Assembly: GCA_031553775.1 (NCBI GenBank)
Contig: JAVBLA010000015.1
Coordinates: forward strand, 36,923 to 100,922
DNA length: 64,000 bases
Reading direction: 5' to 3'
Origin: JAISFI01 sp031553775
GTDB lineage: Bacteria; Bacteroidota; Bacteroidia; Bacteroidales; Azobacteroidaceae
Numbering within the stretch: the first letter of the stretch is position 1; every line of letters starts with the position of its first letter. Under the pieces are notes generated by a model that saw only the letters and a program-made list of their open reading frames with translations, was not told the DNA's origin and made no database searches. Positions 8,077-16,412 of the stretch are shown piece by piece. A program made the position numbers and the translations under genes.

Positions 8077-8709
8077 TTAAGCATTATACTCCCAAACCGA
8101 AAACACCAACCCCACCAAAGCAAAAATCATAATAACAATTCCCACAATCCGGTTGAGTACCCATAATCCCCTTAAATTGAAGTTGCTTCGTAACTTTCCT
8201 ACTAAATAAGTAATGGTGAACCACCAGAGTGTGGCACCTAAAGCGATGCCTAATAATCCCAGTATCAGTGCCAGGGTAGTTTCTTCGGGGGAGATGAAAC
8301 TGAATCGGGCAAAAAGCCCCAGAAAAAGAAAAATGATAAAAGGATTGGATAAGGTGAGGAAAAAAGATGTTAAAGTATCCTGCGTATAAGTATTGGAAAC
8401 TTCGTCCGGTTTACGCAGGTTTTTGGAAGGGTTACTTCTGAAAATATAATATCCGAAGGCCATCAGTAAGATACTGCCTCCGATTTGCAGAACAGATTGA
8501 TTCTTCTCTATGAAAGAAACCACAAAACCCATACTCATTCCGGTCAGCGTGGCATAAAATAAATCGGAAAAAACAGCTCCTATTCCGGTATAAAAACCAT
8601 GCCAACGGCCTTTGTTCAATGTCCGTTGAATACATAGTAAGCCGATGGGACCCATAGGCGCTGAAACTAAGATACCGATTAATATACCTTTGAAGACAAT
8701 CTCAAGCAT
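8077..8709 (-). CDS. LysE/RhtB-family amino-acid exporter
   Basis: A 210-residue membrane protein of the LysE family with about six hydrophobic segments. The N-terminal signature LIGILVSAPMGPIGLLCIQR is diagnostic, with the conserved G-P-x-G turn after the first helix. Members export amino acids or small metabolites across the inner membrane; the substrate here is unknown. The start at 8709 (MLEIVFKG) is chosen because homologues begin at this point and because a TAnnTTTG element lies at 8714-8721. The ATG at 8727 lies upstream of that element and would not be transcribed from it. The gene is divergent from purL. Confidence 0.85.
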   Translation of the reverse strand: MLEIVFKGILIGILVSAPMGPIGLLCIQRTLNKGRWHGFYTGIGAVFSDLFYATLTGMSMGFVVSFIEKNQSVLQIGGSILLMAFGYYIFRSNPSKNLRKPDEVSNTYTQDTLTSFFLTLSNPFIIFLFLGLFARFSFISPEETTLALILGLLGIALGATLWWFTITYLVGKLRSNFNLRGLWVLNRIVGIVIMIFALVGLVFSVWEYNA

Positions 8710-8713
8710 GGCG

Positions 8714-8721
8714 CAAAGATA
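8714..8721 (-). promoter_or_regulatory. -7 element of the LysE-family gene, implying a leaderless or nearly leaderless mRNA
   Basis: On the minus strand TATCTTTG matches TAnnTTTG. Its last G is five bases before the ATG at 8709. As transcription in Bacteroidota starts a few bases after this element, the message would begin at or next to the start codon. Confidence 0.55.
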
Positions 8722-8736
8722 ATACATTTTTTTTAT

Positions 8737-8744
8737 TACCTTTG
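8737..8744 (+). promoter_or_regulatory. -7 element of the purL promoter
   Basis: TACCTTTG matches TAnnTTTG and lies 19 bases before the purL ATG at 8764. It is back to back with the minus-strand element at 8714-8721, so the two divergent promoters share about 30 bases. Confidence 0.65.
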
Positions 8745-8763
8745 CGTCTCAAATTTACATATT

Positions 8764-11700
8764 ATGATTCTTTTCTTTAGAACCCCTACAAACACAATTA
8801 TTGCCGTTGAAGCGGAACGTAAACCGTCGGCAGAAGATATCAGAAAGTTAACCTGGTTATTCGGTAATGCGGAGTCCTTGAAAGACAATAAGTTGGAAGG
8901 CTGGCTTGTGGGCCCGCGCAAGGAAATGATCACTCCCTGGAGCACCAATGCGGTAGAAATTACCCAGAATATGGGAATTGCAGGTCTTCTGAGGATAGAG
9001 GAATTTGCTGTAGTATCCGATAATAAGGCTGCTTATGATCCGATGTTGCAACGGATCTATAATGGCTTGGATCAGGAAATTTTCAAGATCCGGAAACAGC
9101 CGGATCCGATCATCGCCATCGATGATATTGCCGCATATAATCAGCAGGAAGGTTTGGCCCTCAGTCCCGAGGAAATAGATTATCTGAATGAAGTCAGCCG
9201 GAAACTGCAACGGAAGCTCACCGATGGTGAAGTATTCGGCTTCTCCCAGGTTAATTCAGAGCACTGCCGCCATAAAATATTCAATGGTATTTTTGTAATA
9301 GACGGAAAGGAAAAGGAAAGTACGCTATTCAAACTGATCAGGAAAACATCGGAAACCAATCCGAATAAACTGGTCTCTGCCTATAAAGATAATGTAGCCT
9401 TTAACGAAGGACCTGCTGTCGAGCAATTTGCTCCCCTTTCGGGCGACAAACCCGATTTTTTTGCAGTCAAAGATATACAAACTGTTTTGTCGTTGAAGGC
9501 GGAAACCCATAATTTCCCGACGACTGTGGAACCGTTCAATGGTGCATCGACAGGTACCGGAGGAGAAATCCGTGACCGTCTGGGAGGAGGAAAAGCTTCT
9601 TTGCCGATGGCTGGTACAGCGGTGTATATGACTTCTTATCCCCGTACGGATGAAGACCGTGACTGGGAATCCGGTATGGAACCCCGTAAATGGTTATATC
9701 AAACTCCGGAACAAATATTGATCAAAGCTTCGAATGGCGCTTCCGATTTCGGAAACAAGTTTGGACAACCTTTGATCTGCGGTTCTCTTCTTACTTTTGA
9801 GCATGAAGAAAACCGGAAAAAGTTCGGTTATGATAAAGTGATCATGCTGGCCGGTGGGGTTGGCTATGCCAAGAAGCAGGATGCTTTGAAAGGTCATCCG
9901 GAAGCAGGAGAAAAGGTCGTTGTTTTAGGTGGTGATAATTACCGGATCGGAATGGGAGGAGGTGCCGTTTCTTCCGTAGATACGGGAGAATATGCGAGCG
10001 GTATCGAACTGAATGCGGTTCAGCGTGCCAATCCTGAAATGCAAAAACGGGTTTCCAATGTGATCCGGACTTTGTCGGAGTCGGATGATAATCCGATTGT
10101 CTCTATCCATGACCATGGTGCGGGAGGTCATTTGAACTGTTTGTCGGAACTGGTGGAAACCACTGGTGGAAAAATCGATATGTCGCAATTGCCGGTCGGT
10201 GATCCGACTTTATCTGCCAAAGAAATTATCGGTAATGAAAGTCAGGAGCGGATGGGTTTATTGCTTCCTCAAAAAGATGTGGACCGTGTGGAAAAGATCG
10301 CCGAACGGGAGCGTTCTCCTATGTATGTGGTGGGTGAAACAACCGGTGACATGCAGTTTGTTTTCGAACAAGAAGACGGACAGCGTCCGCTCGACCTGCA
10401 ATTGGAAGATTTCTTCGGAAAACCGCCCCGTACGGTAATGACCGATAAAACCATCAAAGAAAAATATACTTCCGTAGAATACGATGTGGCTCATTTGCAT
10501 GAGTACCTGGAAAATGTGTTGCAACTGGAAGCTGTAGCCTGTAAAGACTGGCTGACCAATAAAGTCGACCGTTCCGTAACGGGAAAAGTCGCCCGTCAGC
10601 AATGCCAGGGCGAAATCCAATTGCCTTTGAGCGATTTGGGTGCTATGGCTTTGGATTATCGAGGGAAAGCAGGAATTGCCACTTCTATCGGACATGCACC
10701 ACAGGTGGCATTGGTAGATCCGGCTGCAGGTTCGGTTATGGCCATTGCAGAAGCGTTGACCAATATCGTCTTTGCTCCGCTAAAAGAAGGACTCAGCAGC
10801 GTTTCACTAAGTGCCAATTGGATGTGGCCCTGTAAAAATCCGGGGGAAGATGCCCGTTTGTATAAAGCGGTTGAAGCTTGTTCCGATTTTGCCTGTAAAT
10901 TAGGAATCAACATCCCTACCGGAAAAGATTCCCTGTCGATGACACAAAAATACGGAGAAGATAAAGTGTATTCTCCGGGTACCGTGATTATTTCCGCAGG
11001 AGCAGAAGTTTCCGATGTGAAAAAAATAATTTCTCCCGTACTTTCCAAACAAAGTGCAACGTCCCTATACTATGTGGATTTTTCTTTTGATAAGATGAAA
11101 CTGGGAGGGTCTGCTTTTGCTCAATCGCTTAAACGGTTGGGTGATGAAGTCCCTGTGGTTAAGGATGCCGATTATTTCAAGAGTGCATTCAATGCTGTGC
11201 AGGAATTGATCGACCGGAATTTAATCCTGGCTGGCCACGATATTTCAGCCGGAGGTATGATTACTGCTCTGTTGGAAATGTGTTTCGGAAATGTAAACGG
11301 AGGTTTGGAAATCAACCTGAATAAGATCAAAGAAAAAGACCTGGTAAAAATCCTGTTCAGTGAAAATCCGGGTATCCTGATCCAGGTGAAAGACAGAAAT
11401 GCAGTTGAAGACGTATTGTCGGCTGCCGGAGTAGCTTTTGCCCGTATCGGCAAACCGGTAAACGAAAGGCATATTCTGATCGGTAAAAACGGAGTGCAAT
11501 ACCACTTCGGTATCGATTATATGAGGGATGTATGGTATTCGTCATCCTATCTGCTCGACAGGAAACAAACTGCCGGAGATTGTGCCAAAGAGCGTTTTCT
11601 GAATTATAAGCAACAACCTTTGACTTTTAAATTCGGTAAAAAATTCTCCGGAACGCTTTCTCAATATGGTATTCTTGCCGGTAGAAAGCAATCTTCCGGT

Positions 11701-12450
11701 GTAAAAGCTGCTATTATCCGGGAAAAAGGAACGAATGGAGAACGGGAAATGGCTTATGCTCTGTTCCTTGCAGGATTTGATGTGAAAGATGTGCATATGA
11801 CGGACCTGGCTTCCGGACGTGAGACACTCGAAGATGTCAGTATGATTGTTTTCTGTGGCGGATTTTCCAATTCAGATGTGCTGGGTTCCGCTAAAGGCTG
11901 GGCCGGTGGGTTCCTGTATAATGAAAAGGCAAAAACAGCCTTGAAAAATTTCTACAAACGGAAAGATACCCTGAGCCTCGGTATTTGTAATGGTTGCCAG
12001 TTAATGGTTGAATTGGACTTGATCAATCCGCGACACAAAGAAAAAACCAGGATGCTGCATAACGATTCGCATAAATTCGAATCGGAGTTTGTTACGGTAG
12101 ATATTCCCAAGAATAAGTCTGTGATGTTCGGTTCTTTGTCTTCTTCCAAGTTGGGAATCTGGGTCGCACATGGAGAGGGAAAATTCCATCTTCCATATGA
12201 AGAGAACGAATATAATATTATAGCGAAATATCAATATGATACTTATCCTGGTAATCCGAATGGTTCTGCTTATTCGGTAGCCGGTATTGCCTCTAAAGAT
12301 GGTCGCCATTTAGCGATGATGCCTCACCTGGAACGGGCAATATTCCCCTGGCAATGGGCTTATTATCCGGAGAAACGGAAATTTTCGGATGAGGTTTCTC
12401 CCTGGATCGAGGCTTTTGTCAATGCCCGGGAATGGATTGAGAGACAATAA
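8764..12450 (+). CDS. purL: Phosphoribosylformylglycinamidine synthase, single-chain large form
   Basis: Purine biosynthesis enzyme converting FGAR to FGAM with ATP and glutamine. At 1228 residues it is the fused large form in which the synthetase and the glutamine amidotransferase lie on one chain, as in Proteobacteria and Bacteroidota, rather than the split PurS/PurL/PurQ set. Visible landmarks are the KAETHNFPTTVEPFNGASTG block of the AIRS-like domain, a second AIRS-like half around GKDSLSMTQKYG, and a class I glutaminase near the C-terminus with its Cys in LGICNGCQLM and a His in PHLERAIFPWQ. The reading frame is intact. It is monocistronic with its own promoter, and downstream lies only a decayed ORF6N fragment. 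Confidence 0.97.
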   Translation: MILFFRTPTNTIIAVEAERKPSAEDIRKLTWLFGNAESLKDNKLEGWLVGPRKEMITPWSTNAVEITQNMGIAGLLRIEEFAVVSDNKAAYDPMLQRIYNGLDQEIFKIRKQPDPIIAIDDIAAYNQQEGLALSPEEIDYLNEVSRKLQRKLTDGEVFGFSQVNSEHCRHKIFNGIFVIDGKEKESTLFKLIRKTSETNPNKLVSAYKDNVAFNEGPAVEQFAPLSGDKPDFFAVKDIQTVLSLKAETHNFPTTVEPFNGASTGTGGEIRDRLGGGKASLPMAGTAVYMTSYPRTDEDRDWESGMEPRKWLYQTPEQILIKASNGASDFGNKFGQPLICGSLLTFEHEENRKKFGYDKVIMLAGGVGYAKKQDALKGHPEAGEKVVVLGGDNYRIGMGGGAVSSVDTGEYASGIELNAVQRANPEMQKRVSNVIRTLSESDDNPIVSIHDHGAGGHLNCLSELVETTGGKIDMSQLPVGDPTLSAKEIIGNESQERMGLLLPQKDVDRVEKIAERERSPMYVVGETTGDMQFVFEQEDGQRPLDLQLEDFFGKPPRTVMTDKTIKEKYTSVEYDVAHLHEYLENVLQLEAVACKDWLTNKVDRSVTGKVARQQCQGEIQLPLSDLGAMALDYRGKAGIATSIGHAPQVALVDPAAGSVMAIAEALTNIVFAPLKEGLSSVSLSANWMWPCKNPGEDARLYKAVEACSDFACKLGINIPTGKDSLSMTQKYGEDKVYSPGTVIISAGAEVSDVKKIISPVLSKQSATSLYYVDFSFDKMKLGGSAFAQSLKRLGDEVPVVKDADYFKSAFNAVQELIDRNLILAGHDISAGGMITALLEMCFGNVNGGLEINLNKIKEKDLVKILFSENPGILIQVKDRNAVEDVLSAAGVAFARIGKPVNERHILIGKNGVQYHFGIDYMRDVWYSSSYLLDRKQTAGDCAKERFLNYKQQPLTFKFGKKFSGTLSQYGILAGRKQSSGVKAAIIREKGTNGEREMAYALFLAGFDVKDVHMTDLASGRETLEDVSMIVFCGGFSNSDVLGSAKGWAGGFLYNEKAKTALKNFYKRKDTLSLGICNGCQLMVELDLINPRHKEKTRMLHNDSHKFESEFVTVDIPKNKSVMFGSLSSSKLGIWVAHGEGKFHLPYEENEYNIIAKYQYDTYPGNPNGSAYSVAGIASKDGRHLAMMPHLERAIFPWQWAYYPEKRKFSDEVSPWIEAFVNAREWIERQ

Positions 12451-12452
12451 AA

Positions 12453-12569
12453 AAAGAGTGGGTCAACTTGAGGTTACAATTTGTGATCTCAAGTTGGGGA
12501 GGATCTCGTTATCAGCCATTTGCATTTACCGAACAAGGCGTAGCTCAACTTTCCAGTGTGGTCGATTAG
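12453..12569 (+). pseudogene. Remnant of an ORF6N-domain (KilA-N/phage antirepressor-like) gene
   Basis: Directly after the purL stop, an open stretch without a start codon reads KEWVNLRLQFVISSWGG followed by SRYQPFAFTEQGVAQLSSVV and a stop at 12567-12569. This is the diagnostic centre of the ORF6N domain (typically LRxQFxTSxWGG, then RYxPYAFTEQGVAMLSSVL). ORF6N proteins are DNA-binding proteins of phages and mobile elements. Only about 38 codons remain; the N-terminus and everything after the domain core are lost. Its 3' end overlaps by four bases the stop of the convergent DUF58 gene. It is read in a different frame from the short open frame that crosses the same bases. It is best seen as the scar of a past mobile-element or gene-loss event. 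Confidence 0.8.
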
Positions 12570-13879
12570 AACATGTTCCTTGCTTTCAGTTCTAAGTATT
12601 TATTGATAACATCTGTAGTCAGGCTTTCCGGAGTTGCCAGGATCGATATAATATTGTTTTGCCGGAGTTTTTTGATAATCAACCTTTTGTCGCTGTTTAA
12701 TTTTTCTGCAATTACTTTTTCGTAAGTCTCTGATTTTTTAGCAGGTTCTTTTTCTATCAGGGATTTCAGTTCTGTGTTTTCAAAAAAGATCACTACCACA
12801 GTATGATGCTTGGCCATCATGCGCAGGTATACCAATTGCCGCTGCATGGCTTTGACTGTATCGAAATTACTGTAAACCAGCAATAGACTGCGTTGGGTGA
12901 TTTTCTTTTTTACACAGGTGTACAATGCGCTGAAATCAGCTTCGGCAAATGTGGTTTTTTGTTTGTAGAGAGAATCCAGTATCAAATGCATTTGGTCGCC
13001 GTGCCGGGAAGCAGGCACCAGGGTATCGTAGCTTTTTTCGAATGTCAATAATCCGGTTTTATCCCCTTTGATCATAGAAATATACGACATGGCCAGTGAT
13101 GCGTTGATAGAATAATCCAGTAAAGTCATCCCTTCCGATGCCGACTGCATAGTACGTCCTTTGTCTATCAGGTTATAGACATTTTGGGCTCTTTCATCCT
13201 GGAAAACATTGACCATTACCTGGTTCCGGCGGGCAGTGGCTTTCCAGTTGATCGTCCGGTAATCATCTCCTTTAACATATTCTTTGATATGTTCCAATTC
13301 TAATTGTTGCCCGATTTTGCGAATGCGCTTCATCCCCATATCGGTAAGTTTGTTGGAGATTGCCATTAATTCGTATTGTCTTAGTCGAAGGTAGGAGGGG
13401 TATACTTTTACTGACTGAGATTTTCCTGTTTTGAACCTGCGGCTCAGTAAACCGATGCGTGTGGATGCAAAGATATTGACAAGTCCGAATTTGTATTCTC
13501 CTCTTTTGACCGGTCTCAGATTGTATGTCAGTTGCTTGTTTTCTTCCGGTTTCAGTCTCAGTTGAAAGAGCATATTCCTGTACTGGAATACATCCGGCAT
13601 TTCGTCGCGGATTTCTATGTCCAGGGCAATGGGATAGGAACTGCTGATATGGATGTGAACTTCATTTTCATCACCATTGGAAAAACGGTCGGAGCAAGTA
13701 CGAACGGCCGAGATCCGGTTTCCTTTGGCAAAGAGCAGTATCCCGTCATAAATAGTTATAAGTACAAGTCCGGCAAGTAAAAACTGGGCAATGGTGAATA
13801 TCAATGCGCTTTTGAATCCGGCGATGAAACAAAAAACGATCAGGATAACAGCAATATACAGTCGTTTGTTGATATACAT
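12566..13879 (-). CDS. DUF58-domain membrane protein
   Basis: A 437-residue protein with two N-terminal membrane helices (YIAVILIVFCFIAGF and a following hydrophobic stretch), a beta-rich region, then the DUF58 core with the signature YVKGDDYRTINWKATARR. A VWA-like C-terminal fold follows. DUF58 proteins usually sit beside a MoxR-type AAA ATPase and VWA proteins and are thought to act in envelope maturation. Here no MoxR gene is adjacent, so any partner lies outside the window. The last codons overlap the ORF6N remnant by four bases. It is separated from the upstream ribosomal operon by a strong terminator, so it needs its own promoter, which I do not see clearly. Confidence 0.85.
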   Translation of the reverse strand: MYINKRLYIAVILIVFCFIAGFKSALIFTIAQFLLAGLVLITIYDGILLFAKGNRISAVRTCSDRFSNGDENEVHIHISSSYPIALDIEIRDEMPDVFQYRNMLFQLRLKPEENKQLTYNLRPVKRGEYKFGLVNIFASTRIGLLSRRFKTGKSQSVKVYPSYLRLRQYELMAISNKLTDMGMKRIRKIGQQLELEHIKEYVKGDDYRTINWKATARRNQVMVNVFQDERAQNVYNLIDKGRTMQSASEGMTLLDYSINASLAMSYISMIKGDKTGLLTFEKSYDTLVPASRHGDQMHLILDSLYKQKTTFAEADFSALYTCVKKKITQRSLLLVYSNFDTVKAMQRQLVYLRMMAKHHTVVVIFFENTELKSLIEKEPAKKSETYEKVIAEKLNSDKRLIIKKLRQNNIISILATPESLTTDVINKYLELKARNMF

Positions 13880-13934
13880 AGTCTCAATTGGAGGTTGAAA
13901 GAAAATACAAAAGTACGGTATTTTTTAAATAAAA

Positions 13935-13962
13935 AAAAGCCAATCCGGGAAGATTGGCTTTT
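13935..13962 (-). terminator. Rho-independent terminator of the rpsF-rpsR-rplI operon
   Basis: AAAAGCCAATC and GATTGGCTTTT form an 11-bp perfect stem around a six-base loop, followed on the minus strand by a T-run. It lies 26 bases after the rplI stop. Confidence 0.85.
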
Positions 13963-13987
13963 CAATAGGGTTTGATTGTATAAAATC

Positions 13988-14431
13988 TTATTCAGAGATT
14001 ACTTCAAATGGGATTTCAACAGAAACTTCCTTGTGTAATTTCAGGATAGCTTTGTAAGAACCTACCTCTTTAACAGCGTCTTTGATGTAGATTTTCTTTC
14101 TGTCGATTTCGAATCCTTTCTTTTCCAGTGCATCGGCAATCTGGATATTGTTTACCGATCCGAATACAGTTCCGGTAGAACTTGTTTTGGCACCGATTGT
14201 CAGTTCAATACCCTGCATTTTAGCAGCCAGTTCCTGAGCATCCTGTCTGATTTTTTCCAATTTATGCGACCGTTGGCGTATGTTTTCAGCCAACACTTTT
14301 TTTGCAGATTCGGAAGCGATTATCGCTTTTTTTTCCGGAATCAGGTAATTTCTTCCGTATCCGTCTTTTACCGTTACTATATCGTCTTTGTAACCTAAGT
14401 TGGCAACATCCTCTTTCAATATCACTTGCAT
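13988..14431 (-). CDS. rplI: 50S ribosomal protein L9
   Basis: A 147-residue L9. It begins MQVILKEDVANLGYKDDIV, the conserved N-terminal rRNA-binding domain with GYGRNYLIP, followed by the long helical linker and a C-terminal domain ending in the usual beta-hairpin. Length is normal. It is the last gene of the rpsF-rpsR-rplI operon, 23 bases after rpsR, and is followed by a clear terminator. Confidence 0.97.
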   Translation of the reverse strand: MQVILKEDVANLGYKDDIVTVKDGYGRNYLIPEKKAIIASESAKKVLAENIRQRSHKLEKIRQDAQELAAKMQGIELTIGAKTSSTGTVFGSVNNIQIADALEKKGFEIDRKKIYIKDAVKEVGSYKAILKLHKEVSVEIPFEVISE

Positions 14432-14454
14432 AATTCTGTTCCTCCTTTTTTTAA

Positions 14455-14727
14455 TTATTTCATCAAATCGGTTACATAGGGAAGCAATGCCAGATGGCGT
14501 GCTCTTTTTACGGCCTGAGCCACACGGTGTTGGAATTTCAGAGAAGTTCCGGTAATACGGCGCGGTAATATTTTACCTTGTTCGTTCAGGAATTTTTTCA
14601 GGAATTCGGGATCTTTATAATCGATATACTTAATACCGCTTTTTTTGAAACGGCAATATTTTTTCTTTTTGGTGTCGACCGATACAGGGGTCAGGTAACG
14701 AATTTCAGGATTGTTATTTGCTGCCAT
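14455..14727 (-). CDS. rpsR: 30S ribosomal protein S18
   Basis: A 90-residue S18 with the diagnostic core IDYKDPEFLKKFLNEQGKIL and PRRITGTSLKFQHRVAQAVK. S18 binds the 30S platform as a dimer with S6. It is located three bases after the rpsF stop and before rplI, so co-translation with S6 is likely. No zinc-binding Cys cluster is evident. Confidence 0.97.
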   Translation of the reverse strand: MAANNNPEIRYLTPVSVDTKKKKYCRFKKSGIKYIDYKDPEFLKKFLNEQGKILPRRITGTSLKFQHRVAQAVKRARHLALLPYVTDLMK

Positions 14728-14730
14728 GAT

Positions 14731-15087
14731 TTAGTTCTCCTTTACAGTTTCTTTAGGTTGTTGTTTTTTGTTCCTTCTCTTTGTTGCATATTCTGCAGCA
14801 AATTTATCCTGACGGAAAGTTAGGAAGCGAATCACTCTCTCATCGCGACGGAAGTTTACTTCCAGTTTAGCGATCACTGCAGGGTTTGCTTTGAACTCAA
14901 GCAATTGATAAAATCCTGTGGATTTTTTCTGGATCGGGTACGCTAATTTGCGGAGCCCCCAATTTTCTTCATTCACAATTTCAGCACCTTCTCCAACGAG
15001 CAGGTCTTTGAATTTGTCTACCGCTTCCTTCATCTGTGCATCAGACAAAACGGGAGTTAAAATGAAAACGGTTTCGTAATTGTTCAT
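14731..15087 (-). CDS. rpsF: 30S ribosomal protein S6
   Basis: A 118-residue S6 beginning MNNYETVFILTPVLSDAQMK, with the conserved NWGLRKLAYPIQKKSTGFYQ block and a lysine-rich tail. It is the first gene of the operon. No ssb gene lies between rpsF and rpsR, unlike many Gram-positive bacteria. The promoter is visible 47 bases upstream. Confidence 0.97.
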   Translation of the reverse strand: MNNYETVFILTPVLSDAQMKEAVDKFKDLLVGEGAEIVNEENWGLRKLAYPIQKKSTGFYQLLEFKANPAVIAKLEVNFRRDERVIRFLTFRQDKFAAEYATKRRNKKQQPKETVKEN

Positions 15088-15133
15088 AAACTCTTGATTA
15101 ATAAATAATTTGTATTTTGTAAAAAATGAGGTG

Positions 15134-15164
15134 CAAAGGTAAAGATTGTTTTTTGAATATGCAA
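15134..15164 (-). promoter_or_regulatory. Promoter of the rpsF operon
   Basis: On the minus strand TACCTTTG (15134-15141) matches the -7 consensus TAnnTTTG, and TTG at 15162-15164 is the -33 element with a 20-base spacer. This is the best complete Bacteroidota promoter in the window. Confidence 0.75.
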
Positions 15165-15175
15165 GCCTTTTTTAT

Positions 15176-16102
15176 TCAATCTTTATGGGTTGCCCGGTAT
15201 TTTCTGTATATCCTGTATCCTATAAAAACGAGTGCTACAGCTAAGATAATCCCCCACATATAAGATATTGCCACGCAGATCACACAAATCAATTCCCATC
15301 CGCCACTTAATCCCTGGCTGATGCGGCTGCCGAGACTGGGTTTGTAGGGCTCTATTTCTTTTTCCCGTTCAATAATTTCTTTTTTAGTAGATGAATTTTG
15401 GTAGAGGGAAAGGGTTACAGTGCTGAAGCTGACCTGCTCGGCTAACGACAGGTTCGCCACTTTAGCCTGATCGGCTTTTTCCTGGGCATTCATCAGGATC
15501 TCTTCGGCGGAAGTGGTTTCTTCCAGTCTCCTTCCCCTGTTGTCGATAGCGTTTTCCAGTCTTCGTTGGTTTTTATCCAATCTCTGTTGAGTTAATTTAT
15601 TGGCAAACATTTGCAAGGCTACGTCGTCTGCGGTTACCTGGCGGTAATCCAGGTAATCAACCAAAGGGGCAATTGCTTTGAGTGTGGCATCCAGTTGAGT
15701 GTTCGGAATGCGGAGGGTTAAACGCCCTGTCACTACATACCGGGTAACAAGTAAAGCGGAATCTTCACTGATATTGATGGTTTGGGTAGAATGTCTTTCT
15801 CCGGATATATACGAGTTGGTTACAAACCCTCCGTTGGATACCGCTATGTCTTCTATCCGGTAAACAGATTGTATTACATCTTTTACTTTGAAGCGAATAT
15901 CTGCCGTGCGGATAAATTTCCGGTTGGGATCGTTATTTGTTTCCATAGCAGCGGAAGAAGATAGAGGTGCTGAAGACTCATCGGCGGCTCTTTCTTCGTT
16001 TGCCGCAGCTTCCATTACTTCATAGTTTTTCTGGCTTTGAGAACATGCGATTGCCATACATGCAAGAATCACAATAAACGAGGATTGTTTTAGCTTTTTC
16101 AT
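15176..16102 (-). CDS. DUF4349-domain lipoprotein
   Basis: A 308-residue lipoprotein. The signal MKKLKQSSFIVILACMAIAC ends in a lipobox Cys. The middle region (RKFIRTADIRFKVKDVIQSV, GGFVTNSYISGE, LTLRIPNTQLDATL) is the DUF4349 fold, followed by a coiled coil rich in Gln, Arg and Glu. One C-terminal transmembrane helix (MWGIILAVALVFIGYRIY) and a short basic tail end the protein. DUF4349 proteins are envelope proteins of unknown function. It is monocistronic and divergent from metK. It reads toward the rpsF promoter and ends only 12 bases before the -33 element. Confidence 0.85.
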   Translation of the reverse strand: MKKLKQSSFIVILACMAIACSQSQKNYEVMEAAANEERAADESSAPLSSSAAMETNNDPNRKFIRTADIRFKVKDVIQSVYRIEDIAVSNGGFVTNSYISGERHSTQTINISEDSALLVTRYVVTGRLTLRIPNTQLDATLKAIAPLVDYLDYRQVTADDVALQMFANKLTQQRLDKNQRRLENAIDNRGRRLEETTSAEEILMNAQEKADQAKVANLSLAEQVSFSTVTLSLYQNSSTKKEIIEREKEIEPYKPSLGSRISQGLSGGWELICVICVAISYMWGIILAVALVFIGYRIYRKYRATHKD

Positions 16103-16268
16103 GATTGATATCTTATTAAAATGTTTTTATTGATGGATTTTGTCGTTGAATTATATCTCAACTCCTTTCCCGTTGCAAAAGAACTACTTATCCGGATAAA
16201 AATCTGTTGCTGCTAAGTTATATAATGTTATTTAGTGTTATCATGATAATTAATCAAAAAAAATATCT

Positions 16269-16276
16269 TACTTTTG
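16269..16276 (+). promoter_or_regulatory. -7 element of the metK promoter
   Basis: TACTTTTG matches TAnnTTTG. Transcription would begin near 16283, giving a leader of about 130 bases that contains the SAM-II-like aptamer. No clear -33 TTG is visible. Confidence 0.6.
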
Positions 16277-16289
16277 CAGCCGTATTGAA

Positions 16290-16340
16290 GTGGATAGATT
16301 TGAACTGCTTGCAACCACAGAAAAAAATGCTAAAAGAGCC
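16290..16340 (+). promoter_or_regulatory. SAM-II riboswitch-like aptamer in the metK leader
   Basis: The leader contains a 4-bp stem GTGG/CCAC (16290-16293 with 16315-16318) enclosing the loop ATAGATTTGAACTGCTTGCA (plus one A), followed by AGAAAAAAATGCTAAAAGAG. This closely follows the SAM-II (metA motif) layout: a P1 stem, a loop reading GATTTAACNGNNTTGCAA, then an A-rich joining strand and TGNNGCTAAAA. The loop GCA can pair with the downstream TGC to form the H-type pseudoknot. It sits between the promoter and metK, the enzyme that makes SAM, so feedback control by SAM is expected. The distance from the aptamer end to the ATG is about 72 bases, longer than usual for a class that masks the ribosome site directly. 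The identification rests on pattern memory, not a covariance-model search. Confidence 0.72.
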
Positions 16341-16412
16341 AAATCCGTGTATTTGCATTCTTTTCTTCCTCCTTCCATCATCATTTATTTATTGTTTTAA
16401 TTTATTTTACAA

